Shown here: piece after piece, positions 24,429 to 32,887 of the stretch
How positions within the stretch are numbered: the first letter of the stretch is position 1
Layout: each line of letters starts with the position of its first letter
Assembly (NCBI RefSeq): GCF_013314975.1
Contig: NZ_JABTYH010000004.1
Location: forward strand, 157,255 to 221,254
Direction: 5' to 3'
DNA from: Pseudarthrobacter oxydans
GTDB taxonomy: Bacteria; Actinomycetota; Actinomycetes; Actinomycetales; Micrococcaceae
Length of the DNA: 64,000 nt
The notes under the pieces: generated by a model
Told to the model about the DNA's origin: nothing
What the model saw: the letters and a program-made list of their open reading frames with translations, nothing else
Database searches by the model: none
Translations under genes and position numbers: made by a program

Positions 24429-25946
24429 ATGGATGCAAGTTTCATCAACATCGCCATCGTGGTGGTGTACCTGCTCGCGATGCTGGCCTTCGGCTGGTGG
24501 GGCAAGTCCCGCACCAAGAACAACAGCGACTTCCTGGTGGCCGGCCGCCGCCTTGGGCCCTTCCTCTATACCGGGACCATGGCCGCCGTCGTCCTGGGCG
24601 GCGCCTCCACCGTGGGCGGTGTGGGCCTCGGCTATAAATTCGGCATCTCCGGCATGTGGCTGGTGGTGGCCATCGGCGCCGGCGTCCTGCTGCTGAGCCT
24701 CCTCTTTGCCGGAACCATCCAAAAGCTGAAGATCTATACGGTCTCCCAGATGCTTACCCTGCGCTACGGCAGCAGGGCCACGGAGGCCTCCGGGATTGTG
24801 ATGCTCGCCTACACCCTCATGCTGTGTGCCACATCCACCGGCGCCTACGCCACCATCTTCGTGGTGCTCTTCGACTGGGAGCGCCCGATTGCGATAGCCG
24901 TCGGCGGAGCCATCGTGCTGGTCTACTCGACGGTGGGCGGCATGTGGTCCATCACCCTGGCCGACCAGGTGCAGTTCATCATCAAGACCGTGGGCATCTT
25001 CTTCCTGATGCTGCCCTTCACGCTCAACGCGGCGGGTGGCTTTGAGGGGATCCGCAGCCGGGTGGACGAGAGTTTCTTCCAGATCGACGGCATCGGCGTC
25101 CAGACGATCATCACGTACTTCGTTGTCTACACCCTGGGCCTGCTGATCGGCCAGGACATCTGGCAGCGCGTCTTCACGGCGAAGACCCCCACTGTGGCAC
25201 GCTGGGGCGGCGCCACCGCAGGCATCTACTGCATCCTCTACGGAGTTGCCGGCGCCCTGATCGGCATGGCCGCGAGCGTAGCCCTTGCCGGCGTCGACAT
25301 CGCAGTCAAGGACGACGTCTACGCGGAGGTGGCCCAGACGCTGCTTCCCGTCGGCATCGGCGGGCTGGTCCTGGCAGCAGCCGTGGCAGCGATGATGTCC
25401 ACCGCGTCAGGCGCCCTCATCGCCGCCGCAACCGTGGCCCGTGCCGACGTCCTGCCGTTCGTTGCCAGCTGGTTCGGCAAGGACATCAACACGGACGACT
25501 CGGACAACCCCGAGCACGACGTCAAGGCCAACCGCATCTGGGTCCTCGCGCTGGGAATCATCGCCATCGTCATCGCCATCATCACCAAGGACGTGGTGGC
25601 AGCCCTGACCATTGCCTACGACATCCTGGTGGGCGGCCTCCTCGTGGCGATCCTCGGCGGCCTGGTCTGGAAGCGCGGTACGGGCATCGCTGCGGCTGCA
25701 TCCATGGCCGTGGGTTCCGTGGTGACGCTGGGCACCATGATTATCCTGGAAATCAACGCCGAGGCGCCGCTGGACGGCATCTACGCGAACGAGCCCATCT
25801 ACTACGGCCTGCTGGCGTCCGCCCTGGTCTACGTTGCGGTTTCCCTGCTGAGCAAACCGACCGACCCGCAGGTAATGCGCAACTGGCAGCGCCGGGTGGC
25901 AGGACAGGCCGCAGAAGAAGCGCCCCTTCCCACCGCTGCCCGCTAG
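24429..25946 (+). CDS. Sodium:solute symporter family (SSS) transporter
   Basis: The 505-aa membrane protein has about thirteen helices. The SSS core is clear: SDFLVAGRRLGPFLYTGTMA, GGASTVGGVGLGYKFGISGMW in the sodium-binding helix region, and the GGMWSITLADQVQFI pattern. Substrates in this family include sugars, amino acids, proline, urea, pantothenate and guanidino compounds. Location beside a polyamine-type XRE regulator and an agmatinase-family operon suggests uptake of the ureohydrolase substrate. The start ATG has AAGGAG 7 nt upstream. Transcription ends at the hairpin at 25979. Confidence 0.88.
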   Translation: MDASFINIAIVVVYLLAMLAFGWWGKSRTKNNSDFLVAGRRLGPFLYTGTMAAVVLGGASTVGGVGLGYKFGISGMWLVVAIGAGVLLLSLLFAGTIQKLKIYTVSQMLTLRYGSRATEASGIVMLAYTLMLCATSTGAYATIFVVLFDWERPIAIAVGGAIVLVYSTVGGMWSITLADQVQFIIKTVGIFFLMLPFTLNAAGGFEGIRSRVDESFFQIDGIGVQTIITYFVVYTLGLLIGQDIWQRVFTAKTPTVARWGGATAGIYCILYGVAGALIGMAASVALAGVDIAVKDDVYAEVAQTLLPVGIGGLVLAAAVAAMMSTASGALIAAATVARADVLPFVASWFGKDINTDDSDNPEHDVKANRIWVLALGIIAIVIAIITKDVVAALTIAYDILVGGLLVAILGGLVWKRGTGIAAAASMAVGSVVTLGTMIILEINAEAPLDGIYANEPIYYGLLASALVYVAVSLLSKPTDPQVMRNWQRRVAGQAAEEAPLPTAAR

Positions 25947-25978
25947 GCCCCGGCAGGATAGGACAACAGGAGCAACGC

Positions 25979-26032
25979 ACGACGGCGGCACCTCCCCTTC
26001 GCTTTCCGGTGAAGGGGAGGTGCCGCCGTCGT
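25979..26032. terminator. Bidirectional intrinsic terminator
   Basis: A perfect 22-bp stem with a 10-nt loop lies between the convergent symporter and small acidic protein genes. It can serve both strands. Confidence 0.85.
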
Positions 26033-26046
26033 TGTGTCCCGGTTTC

Positions 26047-26274
26047 CTAGTCGGTTTCGCGGACCTCGTCAGGGTCATCCAGCGGGACCACGCGGTCCTC
26101 GGCGTCGACCACGACGGGAGGCACCTGGACCACCGGCTCTTCCTCGTCCAGGAGTTCGTCCTCGGTATCCCAGTCGTCCTCAACTACCGGTGCATCCTCG
26201 GCGTAGTCATAGGCGGGATCCGCCTCTACGGCATCCAGGTGCGGCATGTCCGGGTGCTGTCCGGTGGTGCTCAT
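26047..26274 (-). CDS. Small highly acidic protein of unknown function
   Basis: The 75-aa product is dominated by Asp, Glu, Val and Pro (for example DDWDTEDELLDEEEPVVQVP) and is likely intrinsically disordered. The start is ATG 26274, with a strong GGAGG about 7 nt upstream. A longer in-frame start at 26355 lacks a site. No motif is recognised. A very good ribosome binding site and a 3' terminator 15 nt away support it as a real, separately transcribed gene. Confidence 0.65.
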   Translation of the reverse strand: MSTTGQHPDMPHLDAVEADPAYDYAEDAPVVEDDWDTEDELLDEEEPVVQVPPVVVDAEDRVVPLDDPDEVRETD

Positions 26275-26443
26275 GATTGAACCTCCGTTTGTTCGCCTGA
26301 CGTGCTCTTTCAGTGAGGGCGCTGGACGCGCCACACCTTCATCACAGCACCGCACTGCAGAGGGGTCAATAGCGTGCCGCGGGACCCAGGGATCCCGCCT
26401 TGTTTAAGGCACACCGAAATATCCGGAGGAGGCTAACCGGCCA

Positions 26444-26459
26444 AAAATCCGCGGATTTT
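26444..26459. repeat. 16-bp perfect palindrome upstream of the ferritin/VIT1 gene
   Basis: AAAATCCGCGGATTTT is perfectly palindromic with no loop, so it cannot act as a hairpin terminator. It lies 60 nt upstream of the MbfA-like start and is a candidate dimer-binding operator. Confidence 0.4.
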
Positions 26460-26518
26460 CGCAGTAAGCTTGCACTGCAATGGGGCCGCACCATGCCCCA
26501 TCCAGCCCAGGAGTTTCC

Positions 26519-27691
26519 GTGTCTCAGCACGCCAGGTTCAACCGCCACGCCATGCCGCAAGCGTCGCAATCCTCATCGCCCCAGGACCAAGCCGGCGCAC
26601 GCCAGCAGGCCCAGCCCTCGCCGTCGGACGTCAAGCGGTGGCGGCAATACCTCGCGGACGAACGGGCGGAAGCTGCCGTCTACCGGGACCTGGCACAGAA
26701 CCGCCAGGGCGAAGAGCGCGACATCCTCCTGGCCCTGGCCGAAGCCGAGGGCCGCCATGAAGCACACTGGCTGGGACTGCTGGGGGAGCGTGCGGGCAAG
26801 CCCCGGCGTGCCTCGCTGCGCAGCCGGATGCTGGGGTTCCTGGCCCGCCACTTCGGGTCGGTGTTTGTGCTGGCCCTGGCCCAGCGCGCAGAGGGCCGCT
26901 CCCCCTACGCCAAGGACCCCAACGCCACGGATGCGATGGCGGCGGACGAGCAGATCCATGAGGAAGTGGTCCGCGGACTGGCAACCCGGGGACGCAACAG
27001 ACTGGCGGGCACGTTCCGGGCCGCCGTGTTCGGCGCGAATGACGGCCTGGTCAGCAACCTGTCGCTGGTGATGGGCATGGCCGCGTCCGGTGTCGCCAGC
27101 AGTGTGGTGCTGCTCAGCGGAATCGCGGGGCTGCTGGCCGGAGCCATGTCCATGGGCGCCGGGGAGTTCATCTCAGTCCGGTCGCAGCGCGAACTGCTGG
27201 CCGCAACGCGCCCCACCCAGGTCACCCTGCTGGCGGCCCCCAAACTGGACCTGGAACACAACGAACTGCTGCTGGTGTACCTGGCCCGGGGCATGACCCA
27301 GGAAGCAGCCGAGCACCGGGTGGCCGAACGTATGGGCCTGCTGCCCTGCGACTGCGATCCCAGCCTGTCGCTGCAGCCGGAACTGCCCGACGTCGAGGAC
27401 CAGCATGAAGCCGTGGGGACCGCGTGGGGCGCTGCCCTGTCCAGCTTCTGCTTCTTTGCCTCCGGCGCGATCGTTCCAATCCTGCCGTTCCTGTTTGGCC
27501 TGACCGGCGTCGCCGCCCTGGTGACGGCGGGCATTCTGGTGGGCCTCGCCCTCCTGGTCACCGGCGCCACGGTGGGCCTTCTTTCCGGCACGTCGCCATT
27601 GACGCGTGGACTCCGCCAGCTGGCCATTGGCCTAGGCGCGGCAGCCGTCACCTACCTGCTGGGGCTGGCCTTCGGCACAGTTGTGGGCTAG
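26519..27691 (+). CDS. MbfA-like iron/manganese exporter: ferritin-like domain fused to VIT1
   Basis: The 390-aa protein fuses an N-terminal rubrerythrin/ferritin-like domain to a VIT1/CCC1 membrane domain. The first part (about residues 35-165) has acidic helix motifs DERAEAAVYRDLA, EAEGRHEAHW and DEQIHEEVV. The membrane part starts FRAAVFGANDGLVSNLSLVM and continues with SMGAGEFISVRSQRE and five helices. Membrane-bound ferritin MbfA of rhizobia has the same layout and exports iron. The start is GTG 26519 with AGGAG close upstream. The stop overlaps the GTG of the protease gene by one base. Confidence 0.82.
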   Translation: MSQHARFNRHAMPQASQSSSPQDQAGARQQAQPSPSDVKRWRQYLADERAEAAVYRDLAQNRQGEERDILLALAEAEGRHEAHWLGLLGERAGKPRRASLRSRMLGFLARHFGSVFVLALAQRAEGRSPYAKDPNATDAMAADEQIHEEVVRGLATRGRNRLAGTFRAAVFGANDGLVSNLSLVMGMAASGVASSVVLLSGIAGLLAGAMSMGAGEFISVRSQRELLAATRPTQVTLLAAPKLDLEHNELLLVYLARGMTQEAAEHRVAERMGLLPCDCDPSLSLQPELPDVEDQHEAVGTAWGAALSSFCFFASGAIVPILPFLFGLTGVAALVTAGILVGLALLVTGATVGLLSGTSPLTRGLRQLAIGLGAAAVTYLLGLAFGTVVG

Positions 27692-28623
27692 TGGAGAACA
27701 GGCCGCCGCGCCGCGCGCCGTCGCGCCATGCGGGGAGCAAGGCCCGCCTGGGCGTGCGCCGGGTCGTGGAGCTGCTGCTCACCGCGGCGCTGACCGCGGG
27801 TGCTGTGTTCGGAGCAGCACTGGCACTCAATGACCCGCGCTTCAAGGAGTTGCTGAACGTCCGCATCGGCCCGGGAAACGGGCAGTCCGCCGGGCAGCAG
27901 GACCCCGGCAGCGCGGGGGAAGCAGGCCAGGTACCCCAGGCCGAGGGCCGGTTGGGCGCGCCTCCCCCGGGACTGGAGGAGTCGGACGCTCCCCTGGCCG
28001 CCGCAGACCCTCCGCCGCTGGGCAGCGATTCCTACCGCTTCCTCGCCGTCAACGGGGACGGCAGCCCGGTGGGGTATTCCCCCTGCCGGCCGCTGCACTA
28101 CGTCATCAATGACGAGCTCGCACCGGCCGGCTCGCAGCAGCTGGTCACGGAATCCATCGCCACCATCTCCGCCGCCACCGGCATCCGGTTCATCTACGAC
28201 GGCACCACCGCAGAGCAGCCCTCCCCCCAACGCCCGCCGTACCAGCCCGGGGCCTACGGCGAGCGCTGGGCGCCGCTGCTCATCGCCTGGACAACACCGG
28301 AGGTGGCTCCGCAGCTCAAGGGCAAGGTGATCGGGACCGGGGGCAGCACCCACTTCAGTTACGACGACGGCCCCAAGGCCTTCGTCACGGGCGGGCTGGA
28401 CCTGGACGCGCCACAAATCGCCGATGAACTGCTGAACCCGGACGGCCACCTGTATGCACGGGCCGTGATCCTGCATGAGCTCAGCCACGTGATGGGCCTC
28501 GACCATGTGGACGACCCCACCCAACTGATGTATCCCGAGATCGGTACCCCCGAGGGACTGTCCGCCGGGGACCTCAACGGGCTCTATGAGCTCAGCAAGG
28601 CGCAGTGCCGGAAGGATCTCTGA
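27691..28623 (+). CDS. Membrane-anchored matrixin-like zinc metalloprotease
   Basis: The 310-aa protein has a basic cytoplasmic N-terminus, one membrane helix at about residues 25-48, a Gly/Pro/Gln-rich linker, and a protease domain. The zinc site is HELSHVMGLDHVDD, a perfect HExxHxxGxxH motif of metzincins, with Met-turn LMYP a few residues later. The likely location is the outer face of the membrane. The GTG start shares one base with the preceding stop codon (TAGTG), so it is translationally coupled to the MbfA-like exporter. Substrate is unknown. Confidence 0.8.
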   Translation: MENRPPRRAPSRHAGSKARLGVRRVVELLLTAALTAGAVFGAALALNDPRFKELLNVRIGPGNGQSAGQQDPGSAGEAGQVPQAEGRLGAPPPGLEESDAPLAAADPPPLGSDSYRFLAVNGDGSPVGYSPCRPLHYVINDELAPAGSQQLVTESIATISAATGIRFIYDGTTAEQPSPQRPPYQPGAYGERWAPLLIAWTTPEVAPQLKGKVIGTGGSTHFSYDDGPKAFVTGGLDLDAPQIADELLNPDGHLYARAVILHELSHVMGLDHVDDPTQLMYPEIGTPEGLSAGDLNGLYELSKAQCRKDL

Positions 28624-28643
28624 CCGGCCGGCTGCCCCACCGC

Positions 28644-29783
28644 TCAGGCGGACAGCCGCAGCACCTCCACCGCCTCCTGGACAGTGTCCACCAGGAAAAT
28701 CCGGTCCTCCATCGGCCGGCCGGCCGCAAGGCTTTGCAGCATGGGCCAGGCCGGGTACTGGCGTTCCCAGTGGTGCCGGCCCACCAGCACCATGGGCGTC
28801 ACCTTCTCCCGCGCCCCGTAGTAGTTTTCGCACGCATCCTGGAAGATCTCCTGGACGGTGCCGGCAGCTCCGGGCAGGAACACGATCCCTCCCGTGCACA
28901 GTTCCAGCAGGATCGCCTCCCGGATGGCATTGGCAAAGTATTTTGCGATGTGCGTGGCGAAGTAGTTGGGCGGCTCGTGCCCGTAGAACCAGGTGGGGAT
29001 CCCAAGCGACGGCGTACCGCCGGGAAAGCGTTCGACGACGGCTGCCGCCGCCCGCGCCCACGCGGACACCGAGGGACGGAAGCCGGGGACGGAGGCGAGG
29101 ATGTCCAGCGCCGCCTGCACGCCGTCGTCGTCCACTTCATTGAGGTACGCGCCGAGGTTCGCCGCCTCCATGGCCCCCGGTCCCCCGCCGGTGGCCACCA
29201 CGTGCCCATCCTGCGCCAGGAGCCTGCCCAGCAGGGCGGCCTGGGCAAATTCGGTGCTGCCGCGCTGTGCGGCATGCCCGCCCATTACACCCACCATGGC
29301 CCGGCCGTGGAACGGGCCTGTCCGGGTCACATCGTCCAGGGCGTCGCCGATGGCGTGGTCGTGCAGCGCTGAGGCCAGGGTGGCGTCCAGCCGGTGCCGC
29401 ATGCCTGGCTGGATGCTCCACTGGTAGATCCGGGCGTCCGGAAGGGCTTCGTAGGGGGCGTCGGGCAGCCCGGCGTACAGCTCCTGGGGTGAGTACAAAT
29501 CGGCCCGGTAGGGGTTGAAGGGCACCGTCTCCAGCCGCGGGAAGATCAGTGCTCCCCGCCGCCGCAGCACGTCCTCCACCCCGTCGTCGAAGGTGCAGCC
29601 CAGGAAGATGGCACCCTCCACGTGCAGGCGCTGCAGTGCGCCGGTCCTCCCCCTCAGGTCCAGGGACTGCGCGTGCCAGCCGCGCATGTCCACCGCACCG
29701 GCGCTGACCAGGCGGTCGAAGCTGTCCAGGTCCTGCACTTCAAGGTTGTGCGGGTGGGGGCCCACGTTTCCGGAGAGGTTCAC
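28644..29783 (-). CDS. LOG-family (lysine decarboxylase-like) Rossmann-fold protein
   Basis: The 379-aa protein has a Rossmann domain with VGVMGGHAAQRGS, VVATGGGPGAMEAANLGA and FLPGAAGTVQEIFQ. The last is a variant of the PGGxGTxxE motif of LOG-family enzymes, with the second Gly replaced by Ala. LOG proteins are nucleotide 5'-monophosphate phosphoribohydrolases in cytokinin activation. Larger bacterial relatives act on nucleotides or have unknown roles. The first about 150 residues precede the Rossmann core and are not recognised. It is divergent from the GntR regulator. Confidence 0.75.
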   Translation of the reverse strand: MNLSGNVGPHPHNLEVQDLDSFDRLVSAGAVDMRGWHAQSLDLRGRTGALQRLHVEGAIFLGCTFDDGVEDVLRRRGALIFPRLETVPFNPYRADLYSPQELYAGLPDAPYEALPDARIYQWSIQPGMRHRLDATLASALHDHAIGDALDDVTRTGPFHGRAMVGVMGGHAAQRGSTEFAQAALLGRLLAQDGHVVATGGGPGAMEAANLGAYLNEVDDDGVQAALDILASVPGFRPSVSAWARAAAAVVERFPGGTPSLGIPTWFYGHEPPNYFATHIAKYFANAIREAILLELCTGGIVFLPGAAGTVQEIFQDACENYYGAREKVTPMVLVGRHHWERQYPAWPMLQSLAAGRPMEDRIFLVDTVQEAVEVLRLSA

Positions 29784-29863
29784 TCTCTAAACCTAAAGCA
29801 ACGCGGCCCCGCTCCCCTTGACCCGGATGGCCGGACTGCTAGGATCGGAGAAGAAGAAAAGTA

Positions 29864-29873
29864 TGTCCTATCA
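29864..29873. promoter_or_regulatory. IolR-like operator upstream of the GntR regulator gene
   Basis: TGTCCTATCA differs at one position from the C. glutamicum IolR consensus as I recall it (KGWCHTRACA). It lies 81 nt upstream of the GTG start, consistent with autoregulation. Confidence 0.45.
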
Positions 29874-29954
29874 AGCGAACATATAGCGGCAAAGCGGCCG
29901 TTCGCGCCCCACCCGGGCGACAACGTCCGCGACAAGGAACATGAGGGAAGTACC

Positions 29955-30695
29955 GTGGCGCACAACCTGGGTCTCAGCATCGACCGCTCCTCCCCCGTCC
30001 CGCTCTACCACCAGGTGGTGCAGGGAATAGAGGCCGCAATCTTCAGCGGAGTGCTGGAGCCCGGCAGTCGGCTTGATAACGAAATTGACCTGGCCGCCCA
30101 GCTGAACCTTTCCCGCCCCACGATGCGCAAAGCCATGGATGAACTGGTCCGGTCCGGGCTGCTGGTGCGCAAACGCGGCGTCGGAACCCAGGTGGTATCA
30201 AGCCAGGTGCGCCGCCCGCTTGAGCTCTCCAGCCTCTACGACGACCTCACCAACAACGGCAAGAAGCCCACCACCGACGTCCTGAGCTTCGCCCACGTGG
30301 AGGCGGACGACGCCACCCTGGCCACCCTCCAGCTTCCGGCCGGCTCCAAGGTCTACCACTTCACCCGGCTGCGGAAAGTGGCAGGCAAACCCCTGGCGCT
30401 TATGGAGAACTGGGTCCGTGACGACATCGCCGAAATGGATGAAGCCACACTGTCCGCGGAAGGCCTCTATGCCATCCTGCGCCGCGGCGGCGTCAACTTC
30501 CGGCTCGCCAACCAGCGCATCGGCGCCGTGGTGGCCAACGACTACCAGGCCTCCCTCCTCGAGACCGCGCCCGGATCCGCGCTGGTGACCATGGAGCGTA
30601 CTGCCACCGATGACACCGGCCGCCGCGTGGAAACCGGGCACCACGTCTACCGCGGGGATTCCTACAGCTTTGAAATGACACTCGTACAGCGCTAA
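29955..30695 (+). CDS. iolR: GntR-family regulator, probable IolR (inositol repressor)
   Basis: The 246-aa protein has an N-terminal winged helix (PLYHQVVQGIEAAIFSGVLEP ... LNLSRPTMRKAMDELVRSG) and a UTRA ligand domain (about 90-240) of the HutC subfamily. It is followed after 18 nt by iolB. C. glutamicum IolR is also a GntR protein next to iolC and represses inositol genes in the absence of inositol. I assign this by position and by the matching operator motifs found before each inositol unit. The start is GTG 29955 with GAGGGAAG upstream; a longer frame to 29622 overlaps the LOG gene and is rejected. Confidence 0.72.
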   Translation: MAHNLGLSIDRSSPVPLYHQVVQGIEAAIFSGVLEPGSRLDNEIDLAAQLNLSRPTMRKAMDELVRSGLLVRKRGVGTQVVSSQVRRPLELSSLYDDLTNNGKKPTTDVLSFAHVEADDATLATLQLPAGSKVYHFTRLRKVAGKPLALMENWVRDDIAEMDEATLSAEGLYAILRRGGVNFRLANQRIGAVVANDYQASLLETAPGSALVTMERTATDDTGRRVETGHHVYRGDSYSFEMTLVQR

Positions 30696-30713
30696 CGCAA
30701 GGAGCCACCCTCC

Positions 30714-31607
30714 ATGACCAACTGGGTCTACCCACTGGGCACCGCCACCGACGGCACGTGGGACGTCTCGATCGGTACCTCCGACTCGGCACTGTCCGTG
30801 GACGGCTGGGCACACACCGGGCTGAAAGTTGCCACGCTCGCCGCAGGGGCCGACGTCGTCCTTCCCGCCGCAGACGAGGAACGCATCGTGGTGCCCCTTA
30901 ATGGATCCTTCACCGTCACGGTCGACGGCACCGCCTACCAACTGGACGGCCGCGCCTCCGTCTTCCACGGCCCCAGCGACGTTCTGTACTCCGGCACAGG
31001 ACGCGCCGTCAGCATCCGCTCGGCCGATGGCGGGAGGGTAGCGGTAGCCACGGCGCCGGCGAAGGACGCGTACCCCACCCGCCTGGTGACCGCCGCCGAA
31101 ACCCCGGTTGAGCTGCGTGGCGCGGGCAACTGCTCCCGCCAGGTCCACAACTTTGGCACACCGGCCGCACTGGAGGCTGACCGGTTCATCGTCTGCGAGG
31201 TCCTCACCCCCGCCGGCAACTGGTCCTCCTATCCCCCGCACAAGCACGACGAGGAGAAGGACGGCGAGACCCACCTCGAGGAGATCTACTACTTCGAGAC
31301 GCGGGTGGCGGAGGGCTCGGCCGCTCCCGACGACGCGGACGCCATCGGCTACCAGCGCGTCTACGCCTCGGACGAGCGCCCCATCGACGTCTCTGCGGAG
31401 GTCCGCACCGGGGACGTTGTCCTGGTTCCCTATGGCTGGCACGGTCCTGCCATGGCCGCACCAGGGTACGACCTCTACTACCTGAACGTCATGGCCGGGC
31501 CCGGGCCCGTGCGCGAATGGCTCATCAGCGACGACCCCCACCATGGCTGGGTGCGCCGGACCTGGGACGGCCAGGACGTCGATCCGCGGCTCCCGTTCGG
31601 CGCCTGA
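30714..31607 (+). CDS. iolB: 5-deoxy-glucuronate isomerase IolB
   Basis: The 297-aa enzyme isomerises 5-deoxy-D-glucuronate to 2-deoxy-5-keto-D-gluconate in inositol catabolism. It is a bicupin. The first cupin holds VVLPAADEERIVVPLNGSF; the second has the metal-binding pattern SYPPHKHDEEKDGETHLEEI, then PYGWHGPAMAAPGYDLYYLN. The C-terminal motif DDPHHGWVRRTWDGQD is family-typical. It follows the IolR-like gene by 18 nt and is the only inositol enzyme gene on the plus strand apart from the 39-41 kb pair. Confidence 0.93.
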   Translation: MTNWVYPLGTATDGTWDVSIGTSDSALSVDGWAHTGLKVATLAAGADVVLPAADEERIVVPLNGSFTVTVDGTAYQLDGRASVFHGPSDVLYSGTGRAVSIRSADGGRVAVATAPAKDAYPTRLVTAAETPVELRGAGNCSRQVHNFGTPAALEADRFIVCEVLTPAGNWSSYPPHKHDEEKDGETHLEEIYYFETRVAEGSAAPDDADAIGYQRVYASDERPIDVSAEVRTGDVVLVPYGWHGPAMAAPGYDLYYLNVMAGPGPVREWLISDDPHHGWVRRTWDGQDVDPRLPFGA

Positions 31608-31654
31608 CCCCGGCATGGACGGGCGGTGGCATAGTGGAGCCTCTTCCTCGACCG

Positions 31655-31840
31655 CTGCCCTACACGGCCCGCCGGGAAGGCCACCTGCACGCGATGAGGC
31701 AGTTCGGCCTTGAGCCGATGCTGATGCACAGCGACGTGACGGAGCGCGGCGGGCGGGCTGTCATGGAGGCATTCCTGGCTTCCGGAGCCACCCTGCCTAC
31801 GGCCATTTTGCCCACCTGCCCTGATGGTCCGGCGCTCCTC
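31655..31840 (+). pseudogene. Fragment of a LacI-family regulator
   Basis: About 60 codons translate to a piece matching the sugar-binding domain of LacI regulators: REGHLHAMRQFGLEP, SDVTERGGRAVMEAFLASG, and LPTAILPTCPDGPAL. In intact proteins the last part reads PTAIFxxNDxxAxG. No helix-turn-helix and no C-terminal end are present. The remnant sits between iolB and the convergent dehydrogenase operon, suggesting decay or replacement of a regulator there. Confidence 0.55.
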
Positions 31841-31855
31841 CGACCCCTCCGCCGT

Positions 31856-32887
31856 TTAGGCCGGGGCCAGCGCCACCTTCACCGGAAGGCCGGTGGCCAG
31901 GGACTCCTGGGCAGCATCGGCCACGCGGGAAGCGGCCACAGCGTCCTCAGGCGTACAAGGGTTGTCCCTCCGGCCGAGGACAAACTCAACGAAGGCGGCC
32001 ATCTCGGATCGATAGGCCTGGTCGAAGCGCTCCGCAAACGTCCTGTGCGGCCCGCCCGAGGGGAAGCCCACTCCGGGTTCGGCCGATGCCATGGCGGTCT
32101 TCTCGTCCAGCCCCACCATAAGCGACCGGCTGGACCCCTGGATTTCCAGCCGCACATCATGGCCAGCCCCGTTGTACCGCGTCGCCGAGACTGTGCCTAC
32201 CGTCCCGTCGTCGAAAGTGACTAGCGCCAGCGCGGTATCCACGTCACCGACGTCGGCGATCGCCGGGTCGCCGTTGTTCGAGCCCTTGGCATAGACCTCG
32301 ACGATTTCGCGGCCGGTCAGCCAGCGCAAAATGTCGAAGTCGTGGACCGAGCAGTCCCGGAAAAGCCCGCCGGAGGTCGCGAGGAACTCGACAGGCGGCG
32401 GTGCCATGTCGCAGGTGACTGCGCGCAGGGAGTGGATCCAGCCCAGTCCGCCGGCCCGGTAAGCCCGCCTGGCTTCAAGGTAGCCGGCGTCGAAACGGCG
32501 CTGGTGTCCGATCTGGACCATGCCGTTCCTCTCCCGGATGTAGTCAAGCACCGGGAGGGCCTCCGCAACGTTCATGGCTACCGGCTTTTCACAGAAGACC
32601 GGGATTCCGGCGTCCACGCCGGCCTTGATCAGGCCGGGATGGGTGCCCGTGCCGGTGGCGATCACCAGCCCGTCCAGGCCCGACGCGAGCAGTGCTTCCA
32701 CGGACGGCAGGAACTCGGCGCCCACCCTGGCAGCCACGGCCCTGGCGTGTTCTTCGGCGACGTCCGTCAGCCGGAGCCGGACGTTGATGTCCTCAGCCTT
32801 GAATGCGCCGTTGAGCATGGAGATGTTGTCCGCGTGCATGGCGCCGATACGGCCCACGCCCACCAATCCAAGAGTTATGTCCTTCAC
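31856..32887 (-). CDS. Gfo/Idh/MocA oxidoreductase, inositol 2-dehydrogenase-like
   Basis: The 343-aa protein has an N-terminal Rossmann fold (GLVGVGRIGAMHADNI), the active-site motif FCEKPVAMN with catalytic Lys, GHQRRFDAGY, and SVHDFDILRWLTG. These match inositol dehydrogenases of the IolG/IdhA type, which oxidise myo-, scyllo- or D-chiro-inositol with NAD(P). The start is GTG 32887, in a 4-nt overlap (GTGA) with the upstream dehydrogenase gene. It is last in the ABC-importer operon. Confidence 0.83.
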   Translation of the reverse strand: MKDITLGLVGVGRIGAMHADNISMLNGAFKAEDINVRLRLTDVAEEHARAVAARVGAEFLPSVEALLASGLDGLVIATGTGTHPGLIKAGVDAGIPVFCEKPVAMNVAEALPVLDYIRERNGMVQIGHQRRFDAGYLEARRAYRAGGLGWIHSLRAVTCDMAPPPVEFLATSGGLFRDCSVHDFDILRWLTGREIVEVYAKGSNNGDPAIADVGDVDTALALVTFDDGTVGTVSATRYNGAGHDVRLEIQGSSRSLMVGLDEKTAMASAEPGVGFPSGGPHRTFAERFDQAYRSEMAAFVEFVLGRRDNPCTPEDAVAASRVADAAQESLATGLPVKVALAPA

